Positions 1 to 9,780 are shown, numbered from the stretch's first letter. The stretch: 64,000 nt of DNA from Fusobacterium sp. (GCF_032477075.1 NZ_JAWDXO010000006.1:33933-97932), one strand, 5' to 3'. The notes: a model not told the origin generated them from the letters alone. Numbers and translations: made by a program.

Positions 1-879
1 GAAACTAAAGAAAGAATTTTAGCATTTGTAGAGAAGAAGGGATATACTCCAAATGTTATTGCGAGAAATCTCTCTAAAATGGAAAATAATACTATTGCTC
101 TTTTAGTACCTAATATCAGCAATCCATTTTTTGCATCACTTATTAATAATATATGTGCAAATTTTGCTAAAAGTGATTATCAGATAGCTCTTTACAATAC
201 ATCTGAAAATATTGAATTGGAAAAAAAAGCTATAAAAAATATAATAGGACAGAGAATAGCTGGAGTTATTGCCATTCTAATTAATGGTAAATATGAAGAA
301 AACCCTCTTCTCCCTCTTATTAATTACAATATTCCTGTTTTTCTTTTAGACAGAGATATCAGAGATTACACTCTTCCTGGAGTATTTCTCGATAATTATA
401 CTGGAGCATATAAAGTAGTTACAGAATTATTAAATAAAGGACATAGAGATACAGCCATCATCACTGGAGATTTATCATCTCTCAATGGTGAAGAGAGACT
501 AAAAGGATATATAAAGGCTCACGAAGATATGAATATTCCATATTCTAAAGCAAATATTTATGAAGGAAATTTCCTTTTTGAAAGTGGATATGAAGCTGGT
601 AATAAAATCTTAAACACTTCAGCTACAGCAGTATTTTCTTCTAACAACCTTATGCTTTTAGGATTTTTAAAAGCTATGAAAGCTGTTGATAAAAAAATAC
701 AATTATCATGCTTTGAAGAAATAGAATATCTTGAAGTACTTGGAATAGATATTATTTCCTGTAAAATACCTCTTGATATAATAGGAGAAAAGATGTATTC
801 TCTTTTCTTCACAGATAAAAATAAAAGAAAAAAAACATATATAGAACCTATTTTGATAAAAAATAGAAAGGAGTTTTAA
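1..879 (+). CDS. rbsR: LacI-family ribose operon regulator, 5'-truncated by window edge
   Basis: The reading frame is open from base 1, so the ATG at 79 is internal and the DNA-binding helix-turn-helix lies upstream of the window. Base 1 onward encodes the end of the LacI hinge region (ERILAFVEKKGYTPNVIAR), followed by a periplasmic-binding-protein-like effector domain (IALLVPNISNPFF). The stop overlaps the rbsK start by one base (TAATG). Its place at the head of a complete ribose operon suggests a ribose-responsive repressor. The LacI family is clear; the ribose specificity is inferred from context. Confidence 0.85.
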   Translation, partial: ETKERILAFVEKKGYTPNVIARNLSKMENNTIALLVPNISNPFFASLINNICANFAKSDYQIALYNTSENIELEKKAIKNIIGQRIAGVIAILINGKYEENPLLPLINYNIPVFLLDRDIRDYTLPGVFLDNYTGAYKVVTELLNKGHRDTAIITGDLSSLNGEERLKGYIKAHEDMNIPYSKANIYEGNFLFESGYEAGNKILNTSATAVFSSNNLMLLGFLKAMKAVDKKIQLSCFEEIEYLEVLGIDIISCKIPLDIIGEKMYSLFFTDKNKRKKTYIEPILIKNRKEF

Positions 880-1814
880 TGAAAAAAGTTGTAGTTGCAG
901 GGAGTATAAACATGGACTTGGTAACTGTTTGTGAAAGAGCTCCAAAGGGAGGAGAAACTCTTTTTGGAAAAGAATTCTTTCAGGTGCCTGGAGGAAAGGG
1001 AGCTAATCAGGCTGTTGCTATTGGTAAACTTGGGACAAAAGTTACAATGCTTGGAAAGATAGGAAATGATTCATTTGGAAAAGATCTTATATCATCAATG
1101 AACAACAGTGGAGTTGATACTAATTATATAGAAACTTCTGCTTCATCTACTGGTATAGCTAAAATAATAGTTGAAGAAAATGGACAAAATAGAATACTTG
1201 TTGTATCTGGTGCAAACATGGATGTAGACAGGGCATATATAGACAGACATATAGATATTATAAATCATGCTGATATTCTTGTTACACAACTTGAGATACC
1301 TATGGACACAGTAGAATATGTATTAAAGAAAGCAAAGGAAGCTGGAAAAACAACTATATTAAATCCTGCTCCAGCTACTATACTGAATGAGGCAATCATA
1401 AAAAACAGTGATATAATCATTCCTAATGAAAGTGAACTAGGTATTATAACCAATATGCCTACAAATACTTTAGAAGAGATAGAAGCTGCTGCACATAAAC
1501 TTTTAAATATGGGTGTAAAAGAACTTATAGTCACTCTTGGAAGTCAAGGTTCTCTTCATCTAAATAAAAAAGATTCTATGCTGCATAGTGCATACAAAGT
1601 AAAAGCTGTAGATACTACTGCTGCTGGTGACAGTTTTATAGGAGGACTTGTAAGAAATATTCAAGCTGATAATTTAGATGAAGCTATTGAATTTGCTACA
1701 AAAGTTTCTGCCATAACTGTAACAAGAAAAGGAGCTCAAATATCTATACCAACTATTGAAGAAGTAGAAAATTTTAAAGGAGAAAAAAATGAAAAAAAGC
1801 AGACTGTTAAATAG
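879..1814 (+). CDS. rbsK: Ribokinase
   Basis: Cytoplasmic PfkB-family sugar kinase that phosphorylates ribose to ribose 5-phosphate. The N-terminal PfkB signature GGKGANQAVA starts near residue 38. The C-terminal DTTAAGDSF (residues 245-253) carries the catalytic Asp251. Length (311 aa) is normal for ribokinase. The ATG overlaps the rbsR stop, and the 3' end overlaps rbsD by 26 bases, so the genes are probably translationally coupled. Other PfkB kinases are possible in principle, but the rbs context makes ribokinase the clear choice. Confidence 0.95.
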   Translation: MKKVVVAGSINMDLVTVCERAPKGGETLFGKEFFQVPGGKGANQAVAIGKLGTKVTMLGKIGNDSFGKDLISSMNNSGVDTNYIETSASSTGIAKIIVEENGQNRILVVSGANMDVDRAYIDRHIDIINHADILVTQLEIPMDTVEYVLKKAKEAGKTTILNPAPATILNEAIIKNSDIIIPNESELGIITNMPTNTLEEIEAAAHKLLNMGVKELIVTLGSQGSLHLNKKDSMLHSAYKVKAVDTTAAGDSFIGGLVRNIQADNLDEAIEFATKVSAITVTRKGAQISIPTIEEVENFKGEKNEKKQTVK

Positions 1815-2196
1815 TCAACTATCTTATGAAGTTGCAAAAATCGGACATACAGCTCATATTACTCTTTGTGATGCTGGACTTCCTATTCCCCAAAATGTCA
1901 AAAGAATAGATTTAGCTGTAGAAGCTGGTCTTCCGGGATTTATCAGTGTATTAGATCCTGTACTTAGTGAAATGCAGGTAGAGGAAATCATTCTTGCTGA
2001 AGAGATAAAGGAAAAAAATATGCCTATGTACGAAGCTATTATGAAATCTTTTAAAGAAGCAGGTATGAATCCTAAAGTTGTTTTTGTTCCTCATGAGGAG
2101 TTTAAAAAAATCACTCATAACAGCGAGGCTATTGTAAGAACTGGAGAATGTTCTCCATATGCAAATATAATATTGAAATCAGGAGTAGTATTTTAG
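1789..2196 (+). CDS. rbsD: D-ribose pyranase
   Basis: Interconverts the beta-pyranose and beta-furanose forms of ribose, supplying the furanose used by ribokinase. The 135-aa product starts with the typical RbsD N-terminus (LLN...GHTAHITLCDAGLPIP). The catalytic His is at residue 20, and the conserved C-terminal GECSPYANIIL is present. The start lies inside the end of rbsK, with AAAGGAG just upstream as ribosome-binding site. Confidence 0.95.
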   Translation: MKKSRLLNSQLSYEVAKIGHTAHITLCDAGLPIPQNVKRIDLAVEAGLPGFISVLDPVLSEMQVEEIILAEEIKEKNMPMYEAIMKSFKEAGMNPKVVFVPHEEFKKITHNSEAIVRTGECSPYANIILKSGVVF

Positions 2197-2205
2197 GGAG
2201 AGGGT

Positions 2206-3702
2206 ATGGAAAAAGAAATAGTTTTAAAAATGTCTGAAATTGTCAAAACTTTCCCAGGTGTAAAAGCCCTTAATGGAGCCCATTTAAATATATATCATGG
2301 GAGAGTAATGGCTCTTTTAGGAGAAAATGGAGCTGGTAAATCTACTCTTATCAAAATTATGACTGGTATATATCAAATGGATAGTGGGAAGATTTATCTG
2401 GGAAATGAAAAAGTAAATTTTAAAAATATAACAGATTCGCAGGAAAGAGGAATTGCTGTTATTCATCAGGAATTAAATTTAATTCCCGAATTAAGTATAA
2501 CAGAAAATATTTTTCTAGGCAGAGAAATCACAAATAGTTTTAGAAAAATAGATTCTAACCTTATGGATAGGGAAGCAAGATTTCTGCTTGATAAATTAAA
2601 TGTCGCTGAAAGTGAAAAAACATTAATTAAAAATCTTACTATTGGAAAAATGCAAATGGTGGAAATAGCAAAAGCTTTATCTCAAAATGCTAAAATAATA
2701 GTGATGGATGAGCCTACAGATGCTCTTACTGACAGTGAAACTGAAAGTCTTTTTGAAGTAATCAGAGAACTTACAAAAGAAAAGAAAAGCATAGTATATA
2801 TCTCTCACAGATTAAAAGAGATTCCAGAAATATGTGATGATATTACAATAATGAGAGATGGAAAATTTATATGTGAAAAAGAAGTAAAAGATATTGATGA
2901 AGAATTTATTATTAGAAATATGGTAGGAAGATCTCTTGATGAACAATTTCCCAGAGTAAGTGTAAAAAAAGGAAGGGAAGTTCTGAAAGTAAAGAATCTT
3001 AAAAACGACTATATAGATGATATCTCATTTACTCTCCATGAAAGCGAAATATTAGGAATATCTGGCCTTATGGGAGCTGGAAGAAGTGAACTTGTAAAAA
3101 CTATCTATGGTCATTTGAAAAAACATTCAGGGCAGGTATTGCTTGATGGTTCTGAAAAAAATATAAAGTCAGCTCAAGATGGTATTTCTAATGGAATAGC
3201 CTATGTATCAGAAGACAGAAAGGGTGATGGTCTTGTTCTCGGATTAAGTGTCAAAGAAAATATGACTATATCATCTTTAAAATTCTTTTCAACTTTCTTT
3301 AAAATTAATAAAAAAAATGAAAAAAACAGTGTAGAAGAATATGTAGATAAATTTAGTATCAAAACTCCAACTATTGATCAGAAAATTAAAAATCTGAGTG
3401 GTGGAAATCAGCAAAAAGTAGCTATTGCTAAAGCTTTACTAACTAATCCTAAGATACTTATATTAGATGAACCTACAAGAGGAGTAGATGTAGGAGCTAA
3501 AAAAGAGATATATGATTTCATTAATGAATTAAAGAAAAAAGGATTAAGCATCATCATTGTTTCCTCTGAAATGCCTGAAATTCTTGGACTTAGTGATAGA
3601 ATATTAGTTATTCATAATCATAGAATAACTGGTGAATTCGCAGGAGAAGAGGCAACACAGGAAAAAATAATGAGATGTGCAGTAGGAGGAAATAATGTTT
3701 AA
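2206..3702 (+). CDS. rbsA: Ribose ABC transporter, double ATPase subunit
   Basis: ATPase of the carbohydrate uptake transporter-2 family, 498 aa with two nucleotide-binding domains. The first has Walker A GENGAGKST (residues 39-47) and Walker B IIVMDEPTDAL. The second has the degenerate Walker A region GLMGAGRSEL, a canonical LSGGNQQKVA signature and Walker B ILILDEPTRGVD. A weak first-domain signature and degenerate second P-loop are usual in RbsA-type proteins. It overlaps rbsC by 8 bases and works with RbsC and RbsB. Confidence 0.96.
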   Translation: MEKEIVLKMSEIVKTFPGVKALNGAHLNIYHGRVMALLGENGAGKSTLIKIMTGIYQMDSGKIYLGNEKVNFKNITDSQERGIAVIHQELNLIPELSITENIFLGREITNSFRKIDSNLMDREARFLLDKLNVAESEKTLIKNLTIGKMQMVEIAKALSQNAKIIVMDEPTDALTDSETESLFEVIRELTKEKKSIVYISHRLKEIPEICDDITIMRDGKFICEKEVKDIDEEFIIRNMVGRSLDEQFPRVSVKKGREVLKVKNLKNDYIDDISFTLHESEILGISGLMGAGRSELVKTIYGHLKKHSGQVLLDGSEKNIKSAQDGISNGIAYVSEDRKGDGLVLGLSVKENMTISSLKFFSTFFKINKKNEKNSVEEYVDKFSIKTPTIDQKIKNLSGGNQQKVAIAKALLTNPKILILDEPTRGVDVGAKKEIYDFINELKKKGLSIIIVSSEMPEILGLSDRILVIHNHRITGEFAGEEATQEKIMRCAVGGNNV

Positions 3703-4621
3703 AAAACTTTGGAGTAATAAACCATTGATTGGCCTTGTTATATTTTCTATAATAGTGGCTATTCTAAATCCTAGATTTTTGTCTATGGCAAATATCTTGA
3801 ATGTACTAAGACAAACTTCTATAAATTCAATAATTGCTATAGGGATGACTTTTGTTATTCTTACTGGTGGAATTGATCTTTCTGTAGGTTCTATTCTTGC
3901 CTTTTGCGGTGCAGTTATGGCTTATCTTTTAAATACTGGATTAAATCCTTTAATTGCCCTTATAATAACTCTTGTTTTAGGAATGATTTTTGGTTTTTTC
4001 AATGGATTTCTGGTTTCAGTAATGAAATTACAGGCTTTTATCGTTACACTGGTAACAATGACTTTTTTGAGAGGTGCTACTCTGGTATTTACCAATGGAA
4101 AACCTATTACTGTTCGTGATGGAGGTATGCTTTTTGAAAATATTGGTGATGGATATATCTTCAATATTCCAGTTCCCATATATTTAATGATTCTTTTATT
4201 TATCGGAGGTCATTATATCCTCTCTCATACAAAATTTGGTAGATACACATATGCAATAGGTGGAAATGAAGAAGCTACAAAACTTTCTGGTATAAATGTA
4301 GATAAAATAAAAATATGGGTATATGGTACTTGTGGAGTTCTTGCTGCTCTTGCAGGAGTAATAACTACTTCAAGACTTTTCTCTGCTCAGCCTACAGCAG
4401 GTACAGGATATGAACTTGATGCAATAGCTGCTGTTGTTTTAGGAGGAACATCTCTTTCTGGAGGGGTTGGAAAAGTTACTGGAACAGCTCTTGGAGCCAT
4501 TATAATTGGTGTTTTAGGAAATGCTTTAAATCTGCTTGATGTTTCTTCTTATTATCAAATGATGATTAAAGCTCTTGTTATCTTAATTGCAGTATTAATA
4601 GACAAAAAGTCTAACAAATAA
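3695..4621 (+). CDS. rbsC: Ribose ABC transporter permease
   Basis: Inner-membrane permease of the ribose transporter, 308 aa with many hydrophobic segments. Family motifs include the early GMTFVILTGGIDLSVGS and the late GGTSLSGGVGKVTGT, both typical of RbsC-type permeases. It starts inside the last codons of rbsA and is followed 16 bases later by rbsB, consistent with one transcript. Confidence 0.95.
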   Translation: MFKKLWSNKPLIGLVIFSIIVAILNPRFLSMANILNVLRQTSINSIIAIGMTFVILTGGIDLSVGSILAFCGAVMAYLLNTGLNPLIALIITLVLGMIFGFFNGFLVSVMKLQAFIVTLVTMTFLRGATLVFTNGKPITVRDGGMLFENIGDGYIFNIPVPIYLMILLFIGGHYILSHTKFGRYTYAIGGNEEATKLSGINVDKIKIWVYGTCGVLAALAGVITTSRLFSAQPTAGTGYELDAIAAVVLGGTSLSGGVGKVTGTALGAIIIGVLGNALNLLDVSSYYQMMIKALVILIAVLIDKKSNK

Positions 4622-4637
4622 ATAAGGAGTGGTGTAA

Positions 4638-5516
4638 ATGAAAAAATTTCTAAAAGTTTTTGGAGTAGCAGCTTTACTTGTTGCTGTTTCATCAGCAGCT
4701 TCTGCAGCTGGAGAAAAAATAGGTCTTGTTGTTTCTACACAAAACAATCCTTTTTTCGTAACATTAAAAGAGGGAGCTGTACAAAAAGCTAATGAATTAG
4801 GATATGAACTTATAGTTCTTGACTCACAAAATGATCCTTCTAAAGAATTAGGAAATGTAGAAGATCTTTTAGTGAAAGGGGTAAATGTTCTTCTTATCAA
4901 CCCTACTGATTCAGATGCTGTTGTAAGTTCTGTAAGGGCTGCCAATAGAAGTAAAGTTCCAGTTGTAACTCTTGATAGAGCTGCCAATGGTGGAAAAGTA
5001 GTTTCTCATGTTGCTTCTGATAATGTTCTAGGTGGGGAAGTTGCTGGTGACTATATTATTGAAAAATTAGGTGGAAAGGGTAAAGTGGTTGAATTAGAAG
5101 GTATTCCTGGAACTACTGCTGCTAGAGATAGAGGAGAAGGATTTAACAAAGCTATTGCTGGTAAACTTGATGTTGTAGCTAAACAGGCTGCTGATTTTGA
5201 CAGAACTAAAGGTCTTACAGTTATGGAAAATATTCTTCAGGCTCAACCTGAAATCAATGCTGTATTTGCTCACAATGATGAAATGGCATTAGGTGCTTTA
5301 AAAGCTATTGAATCTTCTGGAAGAAAAAATATAATAGTTGTTGGATTTGATGCTACAGATGATGCTGTTGCTGCTGTAAAAGATGGAAAATTATCTGCTA
5401 CTGTTGCCCAAAAACCTGCTGAAATAGGAGCTATTGGAATAGAAGTTGCTGATAAAATAATCAAAAAAGAAACTGTTCAGGAAAATGTTCCTGTTGCTTT
5501 AGAATTAATAAAATAA
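4638..5516 (+). CDS. rbsB: Ribose-binding periplasmic protein
   Basis: Solute-binding protein that delivers ribose to RbsAC. It has a classical signal peptide (positive MKKF start, hydrophobic core, AxA-type end near ASAAGEK), then the sugar-binding fold beginning IGLVVSTQNNPFF. Family motifs LDSQNDPSKE and FAHNDEMALGAL are present; length is 292 aa. It is the last gene of the operon and is followed by a terminator. RbsB homologues in some bacteria also bind AI-2; ribose is favoured here because rbsD and rbsK are present. Confidence 0.94.
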   Translation: MKKFLKVFGVAALLVAVSSAASAAGEKIGLVVSTQNNPFFVTLKEGAVQKANELGYELIVLDSQNDPSKELGNVEDLLVKGVNVLLINPTDSDAVVSSVRAANRSKVPVVTLDRAANGGKVVSHVASDNVLGGEVAGDYIIEKLGGKGKVVELEGIPGTTAARDRGEGFNKAIAGKLDVVAKQAADFDRTKGLTVMENILQAQPEINAVFAHNDEMALGALKAIESSGRKNIIVVGFDATDDAVAAVKDGKLSATVAQKPAEIGAIGIEVADKIIKKETVQENVPVALELIK

Positions 5517-5556
5517 ATGATAGACTAATATTTTAATCAATACTTAACAATTTTTA

Positions 5557-5606
5557 AAAGTCTCTTAACATTACGATTATTTCGGAATAATAAGAGGCTT
5601 TTTTTA
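5557..5606 (+). terminator. Rho-independent terminator of the rbs operon
   Basis: The arms AAGTCTCTTA and TAAGAGGCTT form a 10-bp stem (one G-U pair) about 40 bases after the rbsB stop and are followed by a run of seven T. Confidence 0.85.
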
Positions 5607-5790
5607 TAAAAATTTTCTTGTTTTTTTTCTTAAAAGTTATATAATTGTATATATGTATTTTTGAGAGAAATATATATTAAATATATAGCAATCATTTAAT
5701 TCTTATTTTAAAAAATCTTATTGATTATTCTTCTTCTTTGTTATAAAATCTTTGTGTTAAAATTATAATTTCCAAAGGAGAAAGATATTT

Positions 5791-6122
5791 ATGAAAATTT
5801 TACCAATCTGTCTATTGTTTGTTTCTAACATTTTTATGTCATTGCATGGTATGGACATTTAAAAAATACCAAAAGTGCTTTGATATTTGCAATAGCTTCA
5901 AGCTGGGGAATAGCATTTTTTGAATACTGTTTTTCTATTCCTGCTAACAGAATAGGGTCTCAATACTTTACTGTAGCTCAATTAAAAATCATACAGGAAG
6001 TAATTACCCTCATAGTATTTTCAGGATTTTCAATATTATATTTAAAACAAGAATTTAAATTAAATTATATCTATGCATTTTTCTGCATGATAGGAGCTGT
6101 ATATTTTATGTTTAAGAAATAA
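5791..6122 (+). pseudogene. DUF486 small membrane protein, disrupted by a 1-base frameshift
   Basis: A DUF486 (DMT-like, four-helix) gene broken near its start. The ATG at 5791 follows AAAGGAG (5774-5780) and encodes MKILPICLLFVSNIFMS, the usual N-terminus. After 5843 the family sequence continues in another frame: AWYGHLKNTKSALIF, then SSWGIAFFEYCFSIPANRIG and SQYFTVAQLKIIQEVI. The span is 332 bases; one added base would give a normal 110-codon gene. The loss lies between 5841 and 5844, where a T-rich Phe codon is expected. All other family positions look intact, so this is either a very recent mutation or a sequencing error. Confidence 0.8.
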
Positions 6123-6146
6123 AATGTAACATAAGGGGTGGCTTCA

Positions 6147-7208
6147 ATGAAAACTATTTTCGATAAAACTAATCTTGCAAATCTTGATTTAAAAAATAGA
6201 CTTTTTAGAAGTGCTGTTTGGGAGAATCTTGCTGATAATGATCATATGACAAAAGAGCTCTTTGATCTTTATGAAAATCTTGCTAAAGGAGGGGTAGGCA
6301 ATATAATTACCAGTTTCTCATCAGTACTGAAAGATGATCTTCCTGCTCCTAATATGCTTTGTATCTATGATGATTCTTTTATAGATGATTACACTCAGCT
6401 TACTGAAAAAGTCCATTCATATGGAGCGAATGTTTTCCTTCAAATTGTTGCTGGAGGATCACAGGGAAGAAACAACATAAACTCTGGTAAAATTATTTAT
6501 GGACCTAGTACACATAAAAATCCTATTACTGGTATAGAAGCTGTAGAAATGACACAGGAAGATATATGTAATTTAGTAGAAAAATTTAAAAATGCAGCTG
6601 TGAGAGCAAAAAATAGCGGTTTTGATGGTATACAGATACATGCTGCTCATGGATACCTTTTAAGCCAATTCTTAAATCCTTTCTACAATAAAAGAGAAGA
6701 TGAATATGGCGGAGATGTAGATGGACGAGCTAGAATACTGATTGATGTATATCTTTCTATAAGAGAAGCTGTTGGAGATGATTTCATTGTTGGGATAAAA
6801 ATAAATTGTGATGATTTTGAAGATGAAGGGCTGAACTTTGGTGAAAGTTCTTGGGTTTGCGAAAGGCTTGCTATGATGGGGCTTGACTTTATTGAAGTAA
6901 GTGGTGCTAATCCTTCAAGAACTATTTCTTTCCCTTCAGAGGAAAGCTATTTCAAAATATTTGCTAATACAATAGCTGAAAATACTCAAATTCCTACTAT
7001 ATTAGTAGGAGGAAACAGAAGCATAGAAGGAATGGAGGAGATTCTTAACAATTCTTCAATAGAATATTTTTCATTAGCCAGACCTTTTATTGCTGAACCT
7101 GATTTAGTAAAAAGATGGGAAGAGGGAGATACTCGAAAATCAAAGTGTATTTCCTGCAACAAATGTCGTGTTCCTAGTAAAAAAATAGAGTGTATTTTTA
7201 ACAGATAA
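6147..7208 (+). CDS. NADH:flavin oxidoreductase, Old Yellow Enzyme family
   Basis: FMN-dependent TIM-barrel ene-reductase related to the N-terminal half of 2,4-dienoyl-CoA reductase. Family motifs seen are NRLFRSAVWE at the start, the active-site region DGIQIHAAHGYLLSQFLNPF and the phosphate-binding end VGGNRS...FSLARPFI. The C-terminus has CISCNKC with a further Cys, like the iron-sulfur cluster segment of larger family members, but the NADH-binding second domain is absent. I place the start at ATG 6147, eight bases after AAGGGG; an upstream GTG at 6138 lies on that ribosome-binding site. Substrate unknown. Confidence 0.85.
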   Translation: MKTIFDKTNLANLDLKNRLFRSAVWENLADNDHMTKELFDLYENLAKGGVGNIITSFSSVLKDDLPAPNMLCIYDDSFIDDYTQLTEKVHSYGANVFLQIVAGGSQGRNNINSGKIIYGPSTHKNPITGIEAVEMTQEDICNLVEKFKNAAVRAKNSGFDGIQIHAAHGYLLSQFLNPFYNKREDEYGGDVDGRARILIDVYLSIREAVGDDFIVGIKINCDDFEDEGLNFGESSWVCERLAMMGLDFIEVSGANPSRTISFPSEESYFKIFANTIAENTQIPTILVGGNRSIEGMEEILNNSSIEYFSLARPFIAEPDLVKRWEEGDTRKSKCISCNKCRVPSKKIECIFNR

Positions 7209-7334
7209 CTATTCTTATTTAACTTACAAATATATATTAAATAGACTTATACTAAATATATTCAAGTATTTTTTAAATATAATATTTTCATTAACTTTAC
7301 TTACTATAATTATATTGTGTTTTTTAATATATAG

Positions 7335-7370
7335 AAAAAGACATCTGAAGTACTTCAGATGTCTTTTTTA
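7335..7370. terminator. Perfect palindromic bidirectional terminator
   Basis: Two 17-base arms (7335-7351 and 7352-7368) are exact reverse complements, with A5 at one end and T6 at the other. It lies between the convergent reductase gene and the PEPCK-like gene and can serve both. Confidence 0.9.
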
Positions 7371-7394
7371 TACTTTAAAATAAATCTTAGGAAG

Positions 7395-9122
7395 CTAATT
7401 TTTTATAAGATCAAATAATTTTTCTGCAGCTTTTTTAGGACCATCTTTTTCATTTCCTTTTATTCCTAATTGAGTTCTTATCTGACCTACTTTCACGCCT
7501 TTTTTAAACATATCTTCAAAGAATTTATCTATGAGTATATCTGTTTTTGCTATATTCTGTACAGGTCCAAATGGATTAGCGAAATATGAATCTACCAAAC
7601 CTTTTTCACTTGTTGTTCCTTTAGCCATTCTTTTTCCAGCTTTGAATACAGGTATAGCTTCTTCTGCTGAATTAAAAAATTCTAATTCTTCTCCCTCTTC
7701 ATAATTGTTGGCATAGAGAAACATATCTATAGGATAGCCTTTCATAATATCATTATATGAAGCTATTGGTATAATTATTCTTGAATTTATTTTATCCGGA
7801 TTCATAAAAATACTTCTGTCTATTTCTTTATAAGCATACCCAGTATCTAAATCATCCAGTCTTATAAAAGCTCCTATTTCTGTTCCATATGCTTTAGGAC
7901 TGGCAGTTTCATTCAATACAAATGTTCCCATATCATCAAATATAACTTTCATATCTTTTACATATTTTTCACTGAGAGTTCTAAAGGCTTCCAGACTCTC
8001 TGATTTTCCAGCTCCACTATCTCCCATAATGGCAATATTGAATGTTTTCCCATTTTTCATAACAATATTTACCATAGCTCCATGTATTGGAAGTTTTCCC
8101 TTTTCTATCATTCTTATATTATGAAGTGTCAATATCATTTTTTTCATGTATCCAAAATAGTCTATATCCTCATTATAATTTGCATATCCTATCATCATAT
8201 TATTTTCTTTGTCATTATAAAATACAGTCTTCATTTCATTTTCAAAATCTTTTACGCCATATATATATAATATATCTGGTCTTCTATTCATATATTCTTC
8301 TTCTCTGGCTAATTCAAAAAGATTACACAGAGCTATTCCCTGTGACATAAAATATCTGTTGAAATATATGAAAGCCAGAGAATCTCCAACTTTAGCTGGA
8401 TAACAAAACCAATTATCAGTATTTATGCATATATCTTTAAATGGATTTTCTTTTACTTCCTGAAATATTCCTGTTCTTGTATTTCTCTTTGGGTAAGTTA
8501 TAAATGGAGGCTGCAATATAATAGTTTCTATAAAAGGTATTTTTTCTAAAAATGAATATTCAGAAGGACAGCTTCTTTTAGTATCATTTAATATTATTCC
8601 TGCATTTATTCCTGCACTCAATTGTCTGTATACTCTGTGTTTATATCCCATCACCGCTTCTTCTATTTGTCTATATGTACTTAATATCAAATTTTTAAAA
8701 TTATTTATAGCTTCAATAAAGTTGACATTTTGTAGACCTTCTCCTCTTTTTGTATTTCTTACTACTGCATATCTTTCAAATTTTCTCCAAAAGGTATACA
8801 GTCTTTCTATAAATTCAACTAATACATCTCTGTTTTCTAAAAGCCTGGCATATTTTTCATCCAATGTATTTATTTCATCAGCTTCTAAAACCATAAGAAG
8901 TTTAAAAAATTTTGTCATTACTTCTGCTAAATCATCTTCTGTATTACATCTTTCTTTTATGTATATATATACTGGAACTTCTTTTCTTTCTAATTTTTCT
9001 AAAAATGCTTTTATAATTCTTTTAAATCCGTCACTATCCAACAAAGACTCTGCATTATTACAATATTTTATTGTAAAATTTACAGTTATACTGTTTCTAT
9101 TGATAGTTGCTTCCTGTCTCAT
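7395..9122 (-). CDS. PEP carboxykinase/HPr kinase-superfamily nucleotide-binding protein
   Basis: A 575-aa cytoplasmic protein with a P-loop GDSGAGKSE at residues 367-375, followed by a Walker-B-like IFDDMG about 25 residues later. The P-loop resembles that of HPr kinase (GxSGxGKSE), while the C-terminal part (KGTTSEKGLVDSYFANPFGP) recalls the nucleotide-binding lobe of PEPCK. The first roughly 330 residues match nothing I can name. Homologues in fusobacteria and clostridia are, to my memory, labelled phosphoenolpyruvate carboxykinase, but a true decarboxylation role is not shown here. Single gene; the start follows AGGAGGGG-type sequence. Confidence 0.6.
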   Translation of the reverse strand: MRQEATINRNSITVNFTIKYCNNAESLLDSDGFKRIIKAFLEKLERKEVPVYIYIKERCNTEDDLAEVMTKFFKLLMVLEADEINTLDEKYARLLENRDVLVEFIERLYTFWRKFERYAVVRNTKRGEGLQNVNFIEAINNFKNLILSTYRQIEEAVMGYKHRVYRQLSAGINAGIILNDTKRSCPSEYSFLEKIPFIETIILQPPFITYPKRNTRTGIFQEVKENPFKDICINTDNWFCYPAKVGDSLAFIYFNRYFMSQGIALCNLFELAREEEYMNRRPDILYIYGVKDFENEMKTVFYNDKENNMMIGYANYNEDIDYFGYMKKMILTLHNIRMIEKGKLPIHGAMVNIVMKNGKTFNIAIMGDSGAGKSESLEAFRTLSEKYVKDMKVIFDDMGTFVLNETASPKAYGTEIGAFIRLDDLDTGYAYKEIDRSIFMNPDKINSRIIIPIASYNDIMKGYPIDMFLYANNYEEGEELEFFNSAEEAIPVFKAGKRMAKGTTSEKGLVDSYFANPFGPVQNIAKTDILIDKFFEDMFKKGVKVGQIRTQLGIKGNEKDGPKKAAEKLFDLIKN

Positions 9123-9336
9123 TTTTCCCCTCCTAAAATATCTTCTTTCAATTTATTCATAGGTATAAATTATCATCTTTTTCAAAGTATGTCAATATAT
9201 TTTTGCAAAATATTTTTTATTTTTTAAAAAAATGATAATTTATTTTTATAATTAAAAAATAAAAGGAAATTAACTTTATTTATAGTAACATATGATATAT
9301 GATATTTTTATAATTGTTAAAAATGGAGGTTTTTTT

Positions 9337-9738
9337 ATGGGATTTTTTAAAGAATTTAAAGAGTTTGCAGTACGTGGAAATGTGCTTGATATGGCAGTTG
9401 GAGTAATCATAGGAGGAGCTTTTGGTAAAATAGTTTCAAGTATGGTTAATGATATCCTCATGCCTTTAATTGGTATAATAACTGGAAGGATAGATATTTC
9501 CTCTCTTGCTTTGACAATTCCTTCTCCTGTTAGTAATACAGAACCTGTTATGCTTAAATATGGAATGTTTTTGCAGAATACTCTTGACTTTCTAATAATT
9601 GTTTTTTGTATATTTATTTTTATCAAATTTATAAATAATTTTAAAAAGAAAAAAGAAGAAGCTCCAGCAGCAGCTCCTGCTCCTTCAGCAGAAGAAGTTT
9701 TACTTACTGAAATAAGAGATCTGCTAAAAAATAAATAA
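9337..9738 (+). CDS. mscL: Large-conductance mechanosensitive channel MscL
   Basis: Inner-membrane tension-gated channel that releases solutes on osmotic downshock. The 133-aa product has the MscL N-terminus MGFFKEFKEFAVRGNVLDMA, TM1 (VGVIIGGAFGKIVSSMVND), a short periplasmic loop, TM2 (LDFLIIVFCIFIFIKF) and a charged C-terminal helix after an Ala/Pro-rich linker. The start is ATG 9337, six bases after GGAGGT; earlier in-frame codons would give a non-family extension. Confidence 0.95.
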   Translation: MGFFKEFKEFAVRGNVLDMAVGVIIGGAFGKIVSSMVNDILMPLIGIITGRIDISSLALTIPSPVSNTEPVMLKYGMFLQNTLDFLIIVFCIFIFIKFINNFKKKKEEAPAAAPAPSAEEVLLTEIRDLLKNK

Positions 9739-9780
9739 ACCCTTCAGAATAAAATGCAGATATTTTTGAGAGAATTGATT

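Noticed and set aside
1..5516. AI-2 uptake system instead of ribose operon
   Set aside because: RbsB-type proteins can bind AI-2, but rbsD and rbsK with normal catalytic residues and no LsrK/LsrR favour ribose.
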